NCBI GenBank assembly: GCA_963975155.1
Contig: CAXBFG010000001.1
Location: 424,209 to 488,208, forward strand
Length of the DNA stretch: 64,000 nucleotides
Source of the DNA: UBA5109 sp963975155
GTDB taxonomy: Bacteria; Pseudomonadota; Gammaproteobacteria; Pseudomonadales; Pseudohongiellaceae
Direction: 5' to 3'
Of the stretch, positions 9,392 to 19,700 are shown in pieces. The number at the start of each line of letters is the position of its first letter. Within the stretch, counting starts at the first letter, position 1. The position numbers and the translations under genes are program-made. The notes beneath the pieces are model-generated. The model worked only from the letters and a program-made list of their open reading frames with translations. It was not told where the DNA came from and searched no databases.

Positions 9392-10129
9392 TCATGGCTT
9401 TACTTTACCCAGCTGCATCAATAAAAACTCCGCAAGTTTTAAATCTTCCGGTGAGGTGATTTTAATATTATCGCTGCGCCCTTCGACCAGTTTTACAGCC
9501 AGACCTAAGGCTTCGACTGCAGCAGCTTCATCAGTTGCCAAAAAACCCTTTTGCAGCGCAGCACTCATTGCATTACGCAATACTCCGAATCTAAACAATT
9601 GCGGCGTGGCTGCCAACCAGTATTGACTCCGGTCCGGAGTATCCACAACCTGCATGGCTGCATCACTACGTTTCAGGGTATCCTTCACCGGACTGGCCAG
9701 CACTCCCCCAACATCATCGTGCTGCATACTTACAACAAGCTTGTTTATATCCTCCGGCATGACACAGGGCCTGACCGCATCATGCACCATCACCCAGTCA
9801 TTATCTGCTGCCAGCATATGCAGTGCCTGCAGGCCATTGGCAACGGAGTTCAGCCGCTCATCCCCGCCCTCAACGATGATCAGATCCGGAAATTGCACAG
9901 CCAAAGAGGCAGCAAAATAATCATCATCAGGATGCAAGACCAGAATTATTTTTTCCAGGTAGGGCAAGTCCCTTAATGTTTGCAGCGTCCAGGCAAGAAT
10001 TTCCCTGTTATGCAGTTTCAGGTATTGTTTCGGAGTGTCTGAGCCAAAGCGTTTACCGATACCGGCTGCCGGGACCAATGCCCAGCATTTCTGATTTTGA
10101 TGCACTACTGGAATAGACAAGTCAGACAA
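9392..10129 (-). CDS. ispD: 2-C-methyl-D-erythritol 4-phosphate cytidylyltransferase
   Basis: IspD joins CTP to MEP. The nucleotide-binding motif VPAAGIGKRFGSDTPKQY and the VHDAVRP motif are present. No in-frame ATG exists between the upstream stop near 10145 and the conserved start of the domain, so a TTG at 10129 with a GAGA-type site is the best choice; TTG at 10120 or a nearby GTG are alternatives. It is separated from ftsB by 34 bases, the usual gammaproteobacterial arrangement. Confidence 0.95.
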   Translation of the reverse strand: MSDLSIPVVHQNQKCWALVPAAGIGKRFGSDTPKQYLKLHNREILAWTLQTLRDLPYLEKIILVLHPDDDYFAASLAVQFPDLIIVEGGDERLNSVANGLQALHMLAADNDWVMVHDAVRPCVMPEDINKLVVSMQHDDVGGVLASPVKDTLKRSDAAMQVVDTPDRSQYWLAATPQLFRFGVLRNAMSAALQKGFLATDEAAAVEALGLAVKLVEGRSDNIKITSPEDLKLAEFLLMQLGKVKP

Positions 10130-10163
10130 GGCATTCTCAATACTTTAAGTGGGACTTTCAGCT

Positions 10164-10481
10164 TTACTCTGAATCCGGATTAACAACTGGGGAAAGATCA
10201 GCTGGCGTTTCTTCTTCTATAATCAGGAAGAAAGTTTCACCTTCCTTTATTAGCCCGAGTTCGTTACGGGCATGTTCCTCGATGGCATCCATTCCGGTCT
10301 GTAATTCTGCTACCTCGTTATGGAGCTCTGCATTACGCTGCTCGAGTTCGGCATTCTCAAGCTCCTGCACATCAATCTGTTGCTCCAGGCGATTTATATC
10401 AGCAAAACTGCCTTCGCCAACCCATAAGCGATATTGCAAGCCAATAAAAATCAGTATTAATACAGCTATCAGTATTTTCAA
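10164..10481 (-). CDS. ftsB: Cell division protein FtsB
   Basis: This is a small bitopic septal protein that joins FtsL and FtsQ. The 105-residue product has one N-terminal membrane helix (about residues 3-20), a coiled coil rich in Leu/Glu/Asn (about 30-70), and the conserved NELGLIKEGETFF segment. The acidic C-terminal tail is variable in the family. It follows eno by 19 bases. Confidence 0.93.
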   Translation of the reverse strand: MKILIAVLILIFIGLQYRLWVGEGSFADINRLEQQIDVQELENAELEQRNAELHNEVAELQTGMDAIEEHARNELGLIKEGETFFLIIEEETPADLSPVVNPDSE

Positions 10482-10500
10482 GCTGTTCCCCCAATAAGCG

Positions 10501-11793
10501 CTAGGCTTTTACAAACTCCTTGATACCGCGGTAGCTGGCCGCCCCGGCTAATTCTTCTTCTATGACAAGCAAGCGGTTATATTTTGCCACCCGGTCAGAA
10601 CGACACAATGAACCGGTTTTGATTTGACCCGCAGAGCTTGCAACTGCCAGGTCTGCAATTGTGGTGTCTTCCGTTTCACCGGAACGGTGTGAAATCACGG
10701 CGGTATAACCCGCAGCTTTTGCCATATTTATCGCAGCAAGGGTTTCTGTCAATGTGCCAATCTGATTGAATTTAATCAAAATGGAATTGGCCACTTTCTG
10801 TTCTATGCCCTGAGCCAGAATTTTAGTATTCGTCACAAACAAATCATCCCCGACCAGCTGTATCTTATCGCCCACCTTACTGGTCAATATGCTCCAGCCA
10901 TCCCAGTCGCTCTCATCCATACCATCTTCAACAGAAAGAATCGGGAACTGTTGGCAGAGTCCGGCCAGATAATCGGCAAAGCCCTCACTGCTATATGACT
11001 TTCCTTCTCCGCTTAACTCGTATTTTCCATTACGATAAAACTCCGAAGCGGCACAATCGAGAGCCAGACAAATATCTGTGCCGGCTTTAAAACCCGCCTT
11101 TTCAATCGCAGTAAGGATCGCTTCAATAGCCGCGACATTTGAAGGCAGGTTCGGCGCAAAACCTCCTTCGTCTCCTACCGCAGTACTCAGACCTTGTGAG
11201 TGCAGGACTGACTTCAGGGCATGGAAGACTTCGGCGCCATAGCGCAAAGCCTCGGTGAAACTGGGTGCTCCCACCGGCTGAATCATGAACTCCTGAATAT
11301 CGACATTATTATCTGCGTGTTCACCACCATTGATGATATTCATCATTGGGACAGGCATCACATAGTTGTTATTGCCGCCATCGAGCCCTGCTATATAGGC
11401 ATACAGACTCTGCTGTTTCGCGGCAGCAGCTGCTCTTGCGCTTGCCAGGGAAACAGCCAGAATGGCATTAGCACCCAGATTGGCTTTGTTTTCAGTGCCA
11501 TCCAGATCAATCATGGCTTGATCCAGCACTTTTTGCTCAGACGCATCGGTGCCTGACAAGAGCTTCCTGATATCCTCATTAACCGCCTTTACGGCCTTTA
11601 ACACACCTTTGCCGCCATAGCGTGATGGATCTTTATCTCGCAATTCCAAGGCTTCTCTTGAGCCTGTCGAAGCCCCTGATGGTGCGCAGGCTGTTCCCAC
11701 CTGGCCTGATGCCAGTATAACGTCTGCCTGCACTGTCGGATTACCACGTGAATCCAGTACTTCTCTAGCTTTAATAGTTTTAATCAGGGTCAC
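10501..11793 (-). CDS. eno: Enolase
   Basis: Enolase interconverts 2-phosphoglycerate and phosphoenolpyruvate and is also a degradosome component in E. coli. It has 430 aa with REVLDSRGNPTV at the N-terminus, the GDEGGFAP loop, and the C-terminal SHRSGETEDTTIADLAV signature including the active-site His. The start is GTG at 11793, preceded by a good GAGG site at the right distance. The kdsA-eno-ftsB order is standard. Confidence 0.98.
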   Translation of the reverse strand: MTLIKTIKAREVLDSRGNPTVQADVILASGQVGTACAPSGASTGSREALELRDKDPSRYGGKGVLKAVKAVNEDIRKLLSGTDASEQKVLDQAMIDLDGTENKANLGANAILAVSLASARAAAAAKQQSLYAYIAGLDGGNNNYVMPVPMMNIINGGEHADNNVDIQEFMIQPVGAPSFTEALRYGAEVFHALKSVLHSQGLSTAVGDEGGFAPNLPSNVAAIEAILTAIEKAGFKAGTDICLALDCAASEFYRNGKYELSGEGKSYSSEGFADYLAGLCQQFPILSVEDGMDESDWDGWSILTSKVGDKIQLVGDDLFVTNTKILAQGIEQKVANSILIKFNQIGTLTETLAAINMAKAAGYTAVISHRSGETEDTTIADLAVASSAGQIKTGSLCRSDRVAKYNRLLVIEEELAGAASYRGIKEFVKA

Positions 11794-11856
11794 TGCTTTT
11801 CCTCTCGCTTCGCTTCGTTTAGTTCTGCTCTGTTTCCTGCCTGATCTTTGTATAAG

Positions 11857-12699
11857 TCAGGCTGTATCTATAGCTTGTTGTGATTTGATCAGGTCATCCA
11901 GATCTTTTATTTGCTGTAAAAAGACTTCCAGTTTATTCAGGGGCAAGGCGCAGGGTCCATCGCATAAGGCTTTGTCGGGGTCGGGATGAGCCTCCAGAAA
12001 GAGTCCGGCTATGCCCTGTGCAATTCCTGATTTAGCCAGGGCTGTGACATCCTTGCGTCGTCCATCGGCACTGTTAGTTCTGGCGCCAGGCATCTGCAAG
12101 GCATGCGTTACATCAAACAGCACCGGATAGGAAAAACTTTTAAGTATCGGAAAGCCCAGCATATCCACCACCAGATTGTTGTAGCCGAAACTGCTACCAC
12201 GCTCGCACAACATAAGCTTTTCATTACCCGCATCCAGAAACTTTTTAATAATATGCTGCATTTCAGCCGGCGCCAGAAACTGGGCTTTTTTAATATTGAT
12301 AAAGGCTCTGGTTTGCGCCATTGCCACAACCAGGTCTGTTTGCCGCGACAAAAAAGCAGGCAGTTGAATGATATCGGCAATTTCAGCCACCGGAGCAGCC
12401 TGCTCCGGCGTGTGGACATCTGTTAACAAGGGGACATCTATTTGCTGTTTTACAGCCTCCAGAATCTTCAGCCCCTTTTCCAATCCAGGACCACGATAAG
12501 AATCTATCGAAGATCGATTAGCCTTATCAAATGAAGCTTTAAAGATGTAAGGAATATTTAATTTTTCACAACAGGTCTTAAATGCTTCAGCAGTTTCCAG
12601 AGCCAGACTTTCTGATTCAAGCACATTCAGCCCGCCGACAAGCACCATGGGAGCATCATTGGAAATGCTGATCTCACCCAGCTGTAAAGCCTTTTGCAT
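11857..12699 (-). CDS. kdsA: 3-deoxy-8-phosphooctulonate synthase (Kdo8P synthase)
   Basis: KdsA condenses PEP with arabinose 5-phosphate to make Kdo8P for lipopolysaccharide. Family motifs FKASFDKANRSS, RGPGLEKGL, DVTHALQMPG and LEAHPDPDKALCDGP are clear. I place the start at the ATG at 12699 (280 aa), which aligns with the E. coli N-terminus, leaves a 22-base gap to pyrG and has a GGAA site; a longer frame to 12753 would overlap pyrG. Confidence 0.96.
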   Translation of the reverse strand: MQKALQLGEISISNDAPMVLVGGLNVLESESLALETAEAFKTCCEKLNIPYIFKASFDKANRSSIDSYRGPGLEKGLKILEAVKQQIDVPLLTDVHTPEQAAPVAEIADIIQLPAFLSRQTDLVVAMAQTRAFINIKKAQFLAPAEMQHIIKKFLDAGNEKLMLCERGSSFGYNNLVVDMLGFPILKSFSYPVLFDVTHALQMPGARTNSADGRRKDVTALAKSGIAQGIAGLFLEAHPDPDKALCDGPCALPLNKLEVFLQQIKDLDDLIKSQQAIDTA

Positions 12700-12721
12700 A
12701 ACTTGTTCCAAAAACAAACCC

Positions 12722-14350
12722 TCAGTTAGCTTTACTTTGTTTGACAGCCGCATTCACAAAGCTGGTAAACAAAGGATGACCGTCACGTGGTGAAGAAGTA
12801 AATTCCGGATGAAACTGACAGGCCAAAAACCAGGGATGATCCGGTATCTCAATAATTTCCATTAAACTCTTATCCATCGATTTACCGGATACTTTCATAC
12901 CCTTGGCTTCCAATGCTGCTACATAATTATTATTGACTTCGTAACGATGCCGATGGCGTTCAACAATCACATCCTTTTGATAGCAGGATTTCGCCAGGCT
13001 GTTTTCTTCCAGTTGACATTCCTGCCCGCCCAGACGCATGGTGCCTCCCAGGTCAGAATTTTCATCCCGGGTTTCAGTTTTACCTTTCGCCGTGGTCCAT
13101 TCTGTAATCATCCCAATCACCGGATCGGCACAGTGCTTTTTAAATTCGGTGCTGTGTGCATCATTGAGTCCCAGTATATTTCTGGCAAATTCAATCACGG
13201 CGATATGCAGACCAAGACAGATTCCCAGATAAGGAATCTTATGTTCACGCGCATACTTTACCGTTTCAATCATGCCATTAATGCCGCGTTCACCAAAGCC
13301 TCCAGGAACGACTATAGCGTCAACTCCATCGAGCACATCGGTGCCTTCTTTTTCTATGGTTTCTGCATCAACATAGCGCGTGACTATTTCTGTAGATGTG
13401 CGAAGCCCGGCATGTTTAATGGCTTCAATTAATGATTTATAGGCATCCAGTAAATCCATATATTTACCCACCATGGCAATGACCACTTGCTGTTTCGGTG
13501 AGCCTACACGATCAACCACCTCCTGCCATTCCGATAGATCGGCTGGCGGGCATGTGAGATTGAAGCGCTCCACCACAATCTCATCGAGTCCTGTAGCATG
13601 CAGCAGCAAAGGCGCCGAATATATGGTTGCCGTATCCTGCAGGGAAACCACTGCGCGTAACTCGACATTGGTAAACAAGGCAATTTTCTGACGCGCGGAT
13701 TCCGGAATTTCATGCTCGGAACGACACACCAGAATGTCCGGCTGTATACCTATGGAGCGCAGGTCTCGCACCGAATGCTGTGTAGGTTTGGTCTTGGTCT
13801 CTCCAGCTGTCCTGATATAGGGCACCAAGGTCAGGTGCAGGAACATCGCCCTGGCTGGCCCCAGTTCCCATTTCATTTGGCGGACAGCCTCGAGGAAAGG
13901 CTGGGATTCAATATCACCCACAGTGCCGCCAATCTCTACCAGTGCCACATCGGCCTTACCCGCACCCTCTTCAATCCGTCTCTTGATTTCATCGGTAATA
14001 TGCGGAATCACCTGAATAGTTGCGCCGAGATAATCACCGCGCCTTTCTTTCTTGATGACTTCTTCGTAGACACGACCGGCCGTAAAGTTATTGGCCTGGC
14101 TCATGGTAGTGCGGATAAAGCGTTCGTAGTGGCCAAGATCCAGATCCGTTTCGGCGCCATCGTCAGTAACAAAGACTTCACCATGCTGGAAGGGACTCAT
14201 GGTTCCGGGATCGACGTTGATGTAGGGGTCTAGTTTGAGCATGGTCACATTGAGACCACGCGCTTCGAGGATTGCTGCCAGGGAGGCTGAGGTTATGCCT
14301 TTACCAAGTGAAGATACAACACCACCGGTAATAAAAATATATCGAGTCAT
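12722..14350 (-). CDS. pyrG: CTP synthase
   Basis: PyrG aminates UTP to CTP using glutamine. The N-terminal synthetase domain starts with TRYIFITGGVVSSLGKGI, and the C-terminal class I amidotransferase domain carries the nucleophile Cys in LGICLGLH and the His-Glu pair in CQFHPEFTSSP. Length (542 aa) is normal. It heads the pyrG-kdsA-eno-ftsB series; tilS lies 52 bases upstream in the same direction. Confidence 0.98.
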   Translation of the reverse strand: MTRYIFITGGVVSSLGKGITSASLAAILEARGLNVTMLKLDPYINVDPGTMSPFQHGEVFVTDDGAETDLDLGHYERFIRTTMSQANNFTAGRVYEEVIKKERRGDYLGATIQVIPHITDEIKRRIEEGAGKADVALVEIGGTVGDIESQPFLEAVRQMKWELGPARAMFLHLTLVPYIRTAGETKTKPTQHSVRDLRSIGIQPDILVCRSEHEIPESARQKIALFTNVELRAVVSLQDTATIYSAPLLLHATGLDEIVVERFNLTCPPADLSEWQEVVDRVGSPKQQVVIAMVGKYMDLLDAYKSLIEAIKHAGLRTSTEIVTRYVDAETIEKEGTDVLDGVDAIVVPGGFGERGINGMIETVKYAREHKIPYLGICLGLHIAVIEFARNILGLNDAHSTEFKKHCADPVIGMITEWTTAKGKTETRDENSDLGGTMRLGGQECQLEENSLAKSCYQKDVIVERHRHRYEVNNNYVAALEAKGMKVSGKSMDKSLMEIIEIPDHPWFLACQFHPEFTSSPRDGHPLFTSFVNAAVKQSKAN

Positions 14351-14402
14351 TTACAGCCCATCAAGATGAAACATAGATGGAAGTACAGGTTACCAAAATA
14401 GC

Positions 14403-15764
14403 CTAATAACCACAATGAATATCAAGCCTTTGCCAGTTAAATCTGAGCTGTTTGCGGCCCTGTTCATGCAAATTGTCATGACAAATAAAAATGTCCGCTA
14501 CAGCAGCCAGATTGCCATTAATGTAAAGTAAGGGAATCCGGTCGCGCAACCATGGAGGGACGCCGTAATCCTGGTAAAGTTTTTTAAAACTTCTGGTCTT
14601 TCTGCCTTTAGGTTTAGCCTCCCTCTCAGTGCCGGTAAAGCGAATTTGCAGTCTATCGCCTTCCTGATAGGGAATGCCTTCCTTGCTGACTTCTTCCAGT
14701 AAAACAGTGCCCAGTCTGGCACCGAGTTCCAGTTGCATACCAGGCTCTATATCACGATCGCCAGCATCAAAGTGTGCGGGGAAATTTTTTAATACATACA
14801 AACTGCCGGCAAAGCGGCGCACCTGAACCTCATCATTGTTCTTGTTCCATGCGACTAGCGGGATGGCATCAATGGATGCTGGAATCAATTCCTCAACAAT
14901 GCGACGCAGTTCCTCATAACCCGGTACAGGCAACTCATAGTGAGCAGACAAGTTTTGAAACCAGTGTCGCAATACATTTCTTTGCCGCGCCTTATCCAGT
15001 TTGTTCAGGCTGTCCAATGGCAAAGAAGTAGCTAAATTGTCTTTATGCAGACCGCCATCAAGTCGGGCCAGTTCCTGCAACAGTATTTCAGACTCCGTGC
15101 AAAGTTCTGCACTGCGTTGAATGCTTTTGCCGGCTTCCGGCCAGCGTTTTTTCAAGAGCGGTATAATTTCCTGGCGTAAAAAATTTCTGTCGAAATCAGT
15201 ATCACTGTTGCTGGAATCTTCTATCCAGCTCAGGTCATTGGCTTCGGCATATTCACTTAAAGCTGACTTGTTGAACTTCAGCAGCGGCCTTAATAAAGTA
15301 CCCTTGCCTATAGGACGCCGGGCCGGAATACCTGCCAGGCCTCTTGGTCCACTGCCGCGTAGCAGGCGATACAGAACGGTTTCCATCTGGTCGTCCTGAT
15401 GATGCGCCATCAGAAGAAAATCTTCAGGCTCAAGCAAGGCATCAAACACGGCATAACGAGCCTGTCTGGCCTGTAATTCCAGACTGCTTGAGGAGCCATC
15501 AACAGCAACCTTACGACACTCAAACATGATGCCCTGCTGTTCACAGTAGCGCTGACAATGTGTCTGCCAGCTTGCTGCCAGAGGGTTTATGCCATGGTTG
15601 ATGTGTAAGGCCCGGAGTTGTTGTCTGGGGATGATTTTCAGCAACAGCGACAATAGCACTTGCGAATCCAGACCACCGCTGTACGCGACCCAGAATCTGC
15701 TATCAGGTGTTGCCGTTAAATCAGGAAGTGTGGGCAGAATATCCTGCTCAGTTAGTAGCGCCAT
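14403..15764 (-). CDS. tilS: tRNA(Ile)-lysidine synthase TilS
   Basis: TilS converts C34 of the CAU-anticodon tRNA-Ile to lysidine so that it reads AUA. The PP-loop ATPase motif SGGLDS is at residues 29-34, followed by HINHGINP and AHHQDDQMET motifs. C-terminal TilS-specific domains extend to 453 aa. The 5' end overlaps the accA 3' end by 17 bases, suggesting translational coupling. Confidence 0.95.
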   Translation of the reverse strand: MALLTEQDILPTLPDLTATPDSRFWVAYSGGLDSQVLLSLLLKIIPRQQLRALHINHGINPLAASWQTHCQRYCEQQGIMFECRKVAVDGSSSSLELQARQARYAVFDALLEPEDFLLMAHHQDDQMETVLYRLLRGSGPRGLAGIPARRPIGKGTLLRPLLKFNKSALSEYAEANDLSWIEDSSNSDTDFDRNFLRQEIIPLLKKRWPEAGKSIQRSAELCTESEILLQELARLDGGLHKDNLATSLPLDSLNKLDKARQRNVLRHWFQNLSAHYELPVPGYEELRRIVEELIPASIDAIPLVAWNKNNDEVQVRRFAGSLYVLKNFPAHFDAGDRDIEPGMQLELGARLGTVLLEEVSKEGIPYQEGDRLQIRFTGTEREAKPKGRKTRSFKKLYQDYGVPPWLRDRIPLLYINGNLAAVADIFICHDNLHEQGRKQLRFNWQRLDIHCGY

Positions 15765-16701
15765 GCCTCATCAGCCGTTTGTAGCGCCTGTCCAGTAATG
15801 CCGCTTCGTCCATATTCTGCAATTGAGAAATTTGCTCCACCAGGGCTTCCTTTAGCCGGTCTGCTGTAAGTTGCATATCCCGGTGGGCACCTCCGAGCGG
15901 CTCCTGAATGGTTCGGTCAACGATCCCGAGCTCTTCCAGTCGACTGGAAGTGACCCCCATCGCTTCTGCTGCTTCGGCTTTATAGTCTGATGATTTCCAG
16001 AGTATCGTGGCACAACCTTCGGGTGAAATAACATAGTAAGTCGAATATTCAAGCATATTAAGATAATCGCTTACGCCAATAGCAATTGCGCCGCCGGAAT
16101 TACCTTCGCCTGTCACTGTAGCGATAATCGGGGTTCTTAACCGAGACATAAGCGCCATATTCTCAGCAATGGCCTCATTGATACCGCGTGCTTCAGAATC
16201 GACACCCGGATAGGCTCCAAGTGTATCGATAAAGGTCAGTACGGGCATCTTGTAACGTTCTGCCAGCAGCATCAGTCGACGTGCCTTACGATAGCCTTCA
16301 GGCTTTGGCATACCGAAATTACGGCGAACTTTTTCTTCCGTACTGCGACCTTTCTGATGACCGATAATCATAACCGGAATCTGATCGAGATAAGCCACGC
16401 CACCCATAATCGACTGATCATCGGCAAACATACGATCGCCATGCAATTCATCAAACTCCGTACAAATACAACGGATATAATCCTCGGTTTGGGGGCGTAA
16501 GGGATGGCGAGCAAGCATTGCGATTTGCCATGGACTCAGTGAAGAAAATATTTTCGTGGTCAGGCGGTGACTTTTCTCCTGAAGTTTTTCAATTTCTTCA
16601 GTTATGTTCAGTTTGTTGTCGACTCCAACCAAGCGCAACTCGTTAATTTTCACTTCAAGTTCAGCGATAGGTTGTTCAAATTCAAGATAATCAGGATTCA
16701 T
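15748..16701 (-). CDS. accA: Acetyl-CoA carboxylase carboxyltransferase subunit alpha
   Basis: AccA, with AccD, transfers CO2 from carboxybiotin to acetyl-CoA, the first committed step of fatty-acid synthesis. Motifs include FDELHGDR, IGHQKGRSTEEKVRRNFGM and the TGEGNSGGAIAI oxyanion region. The ATG at 16701 (317 aa) fits the family start (MNPDYLEFEQPI); an ATG at 16722 adds seven residues, and neither has a strong ribosome site. Gene order dnaE-accA-tilS is conserved. Confidence 0.96.
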   Translation of the reverse strand: MNPDYLEFEQPIAELEVKINELRLVGVDNKLNITEEIEKLQEKSHRLTTKIFSSLSPWQIAMLARHPLRPQTEDYIRCICTEFDELHGDRMFADDQSIMGGVAYLDQIPVMIIGHQKGRSTEEKVRRNFGMPKPEGYRKARRLMLLAERYKMPVLTFIDTLGAYPGVDSEARGINEAIAENMALMSRLRTPIIATVTGEGNSGGAIAIGVSDYLNMLEYSTYYVISPEGCATILWKSSDYKAEAAEAMGVTSSRLEELGIVDRTIQEPLGGAHRDMQLTADRLKEALVEQISQLQNMDEAALLDRRYKRLMRHGATN

Positions 16702-16796
16702 AAATACTACTTTTGGGCTCATCCATTCGTGTCTTTATTTCAGGTTGGCGGGATTTCAGGTAAAAGACGCTCCCTAAAATCCGGTTTTATATCCCG

Positions 16797-19700
16797 CTAA
16801 TAACCAAGGCTAACACCTTGCTCACCATATTGCTCTTTTAAGCGGTGCAGTAATTCATCATCAGGCTTTACTCGCCATGACTTACCGAAGGCAATTTTAC
16901 CTTGCACACCCTCTCTTGCATAGTTGACGACAACCTTACAGGCCTTATTCCCGGAAGAACTTTCCTGTTGTGGCCGATAAATATAGTCTTCGAGTATATG
17001 CTCCAGCTTTTGCAAGGCTTCCAGGCAGAATCCGTCTGCGCGTAAATTGAGGGTTATATGACGCAGGTAGCTTTCTCTGGCTTCCTGAAAACTGATCAGG
17101 CTTTTTGCCCGAATCTGCAAACTGCCGTCGCCGGCGTACTCATTTTGACTTACCTGACCTTCAACCAGAATAATGGCATCTTTACTCAGGGATTCCCTGA
17201 CCCTTTCATAGACTTCCCCAAACAGTGAAACCTCGATTCTGGCGCTTTGGTCATCGAGCGTTAGTATCGCTATATTATCACCGCGTTTACTGCGGATTAT
17301 GCGCATGTCGTGGACCAGCCCGATGACCAGCTGGGCCGTATTATCCGCTCGTAAATTTGCTATGCGGTTTTTGGTTATTCTGGCGATTTCCGGTAAATAC
17401 TCTTCAATCGGATGTCCGCTCAAATAGAGTCCCAGACTTTCTTTTTCTTCCTGCAGTCGGCGTTGTTCACTCCAGGGGCGTATATGTCGAAAATTCTCAT
17501 ATACGTCAATTTCAGTTTCATTGTCCGGAACCAAGGCGCCAAATAAATCATCAACACCACTTTCCTCAATCCTGGCCGCCTGTTCCGCAGTCCTGATGGC
17601 TTCATTCATGCTGGCCAGCAAGACGGCTCTGTCGACATTAGTACTGATGGAATCAAAGGCGCCCGAACGAATCAGTGCCTCGATGGAGCGTTTATTAATC
17701 ACGCTTAAATCCACACGCTTACAGAAATCAAACAAATTGTGAAAGACACCACTTTCTTCACGGGTCTTAATAATATTTTCAATCGGACCTTCACCGAGCC
17801 CCTTGATGGCGCCGAGACCATAGATGACCTGTGCTTGTTTGTCGGTGTAGGCGACCGTAAAACCATAACGCCCGATATTCACATCCGGCGCCTGTAAGGG
17901 AAGCTCCATACGTCGACATTCATCTGCCAGTACCACGATTTTGTCAGTATTCTGCATATCCGCAGAAAGTACCGAGGCCATAAAGTGTGCTGGATAATGC
18001 CGTTTTAGCCAGGCTGTCTGGTAAGACACCAGGGCATAGGCAGCCGAGTGCGATTTATTAAATCCATAGCCGGCAAATTTTGCCATCAAATCAAAAATAC
18101 CTTCGGCCTGCTTGCTATCAATATTATTTTTGATCGCACCAGCCATGAAGATTTCCCTTTGCTGTTGCATTTCTTCAGGCTTTTTCTTACCCATTGCGCG
18201 ACGCAGCATATCGGCACCGCCCAGACTGTAATTGGCAAGTACCTGAGCAATTTTCATGACCTGCTCCTGATACAAAATAACGCCATAGGTGTTCTTTAAG
18301 ATGGGCTCGACCAGAGGGTGTGGATAGACGACTTCAGCTCCATGCTTGCGGTTGATAAAATCATCAACCATGCCTGAGCCTAAAGGTCCGGGACGGTACA
18401 GGGCCACCAGGGCAATAATGTCTTCAAAGGTATTCGGCTTCAGGCGCTTGATTAGCTCCTTCATGCCTTTTGATTCAAGCTGAAACACGGCTGTGGTTTC
18501 ACCGTTGATCAGTAACTGGTAAACCTCCGGGTCATCCAGTGGAATATGCACGATATCCACAGGCTCGGGCTTTTCTCCCTCAGCTTGCTGAGTCTTGTGT
18601 TCGGCCTGTTCAGCATTAATCATGCCCACCGCCCAGTTAATAATGGTCAGTGTACGCAAGCCGAGAAAATCAAATTTCACCAGCCCGGCCTTCTCCACAT
18701 CGGTCATATCATACTGAGTGACCAGATTGGACCCGGTTTCATCGCAATACAGGGGCGTAAAATCGGTCAGCCTGCCTGGTGCGATAACCACACCACCGGC
18801 ATGTTTACCTACATTTCTAACCACGCCTTCCAGCTTAAAGGCCATTTCCATGATTTCTTCGGCTTCTTCATCATTGGCTACAAAAGATGCCAGTTGCGGC
18901 TCTGCTGACATGGCCTTTTCGAGCGTCATACCTATTTCAAAGGGCACCAGTTTTGATAACTTATCAGCCAGCGCATAAGATTTTCCCTGCACCCTGGCAA
19001 CGTCACGGATAACTCCTTTTGCAGCCATAGTGCCGAAAGTAATGATCTGTGAGACGGCATCGCGGCCATAAAGCTCCGCAACATGTTCTATAACCCTGTC
19101 ACGGCCATCCATACAGAAATCCACATCAAAATCCGGCATGGAAATACGCTCCGGATTCAGAAAGCGTTCGAACAGCAAGTCATACTGGAGTGGGTCGAGA
19201 TCTGTAATTTTAAGAGAATAGGCCACCAGAGAACCTGCACCGGAACCCCTGCCTGGCCCCACCGGAATACCGTTATCTTTTGCCCATTGAATAAATTCCA
19301 TGACAATCAGGAAATAGCCGGGGAAGCCCATCTGAATAATGATATCCAACTCAAAGTCCAGCCGTTCTTGATAGAGTTTCTGTTTACCCGCATCTGCCAA
19401 AGCGGGCATATCTTTTAAACGCTGCTGCAAGCCCTCTTCACTAAGCTTGCGCATATAGGTATCAATATTCATATCCTGCGGGACCGGATAGTCAGGCAGA
19501 CAAGGTGTGCCCAGTGATAATTCAAGATTACAGCGCTTGGCTATTTCCACACTGTTTTGGAGCGCCTCCGGGATATCACTGAATAGTGCCTGCATTTCTT
19601 CTGTGCTGCGCAAGTATTGAACATCCGAAAACTGTCTTGGTCGTCTGGGGTCATCCAGGGTGCGCCGGTCATTGATACAAACGCGGGCTTCATGTGCTTC

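Noticed and set aside
11640..11690. A GAGCCTGTCGAAG-type string resembling a dispersed repeat
   Set aside because: It encodes the conserved SGASTGSREALELRD region of enolase, so coding constraint explains it.
16748..16797. Inverted arms GCGGGAT/ATCCCGC around the dnaE stop
   Set aside because: The loop is over 35 bases, there is no T-run, and one arm overlaps coding sequence; too weak to call a terminator.
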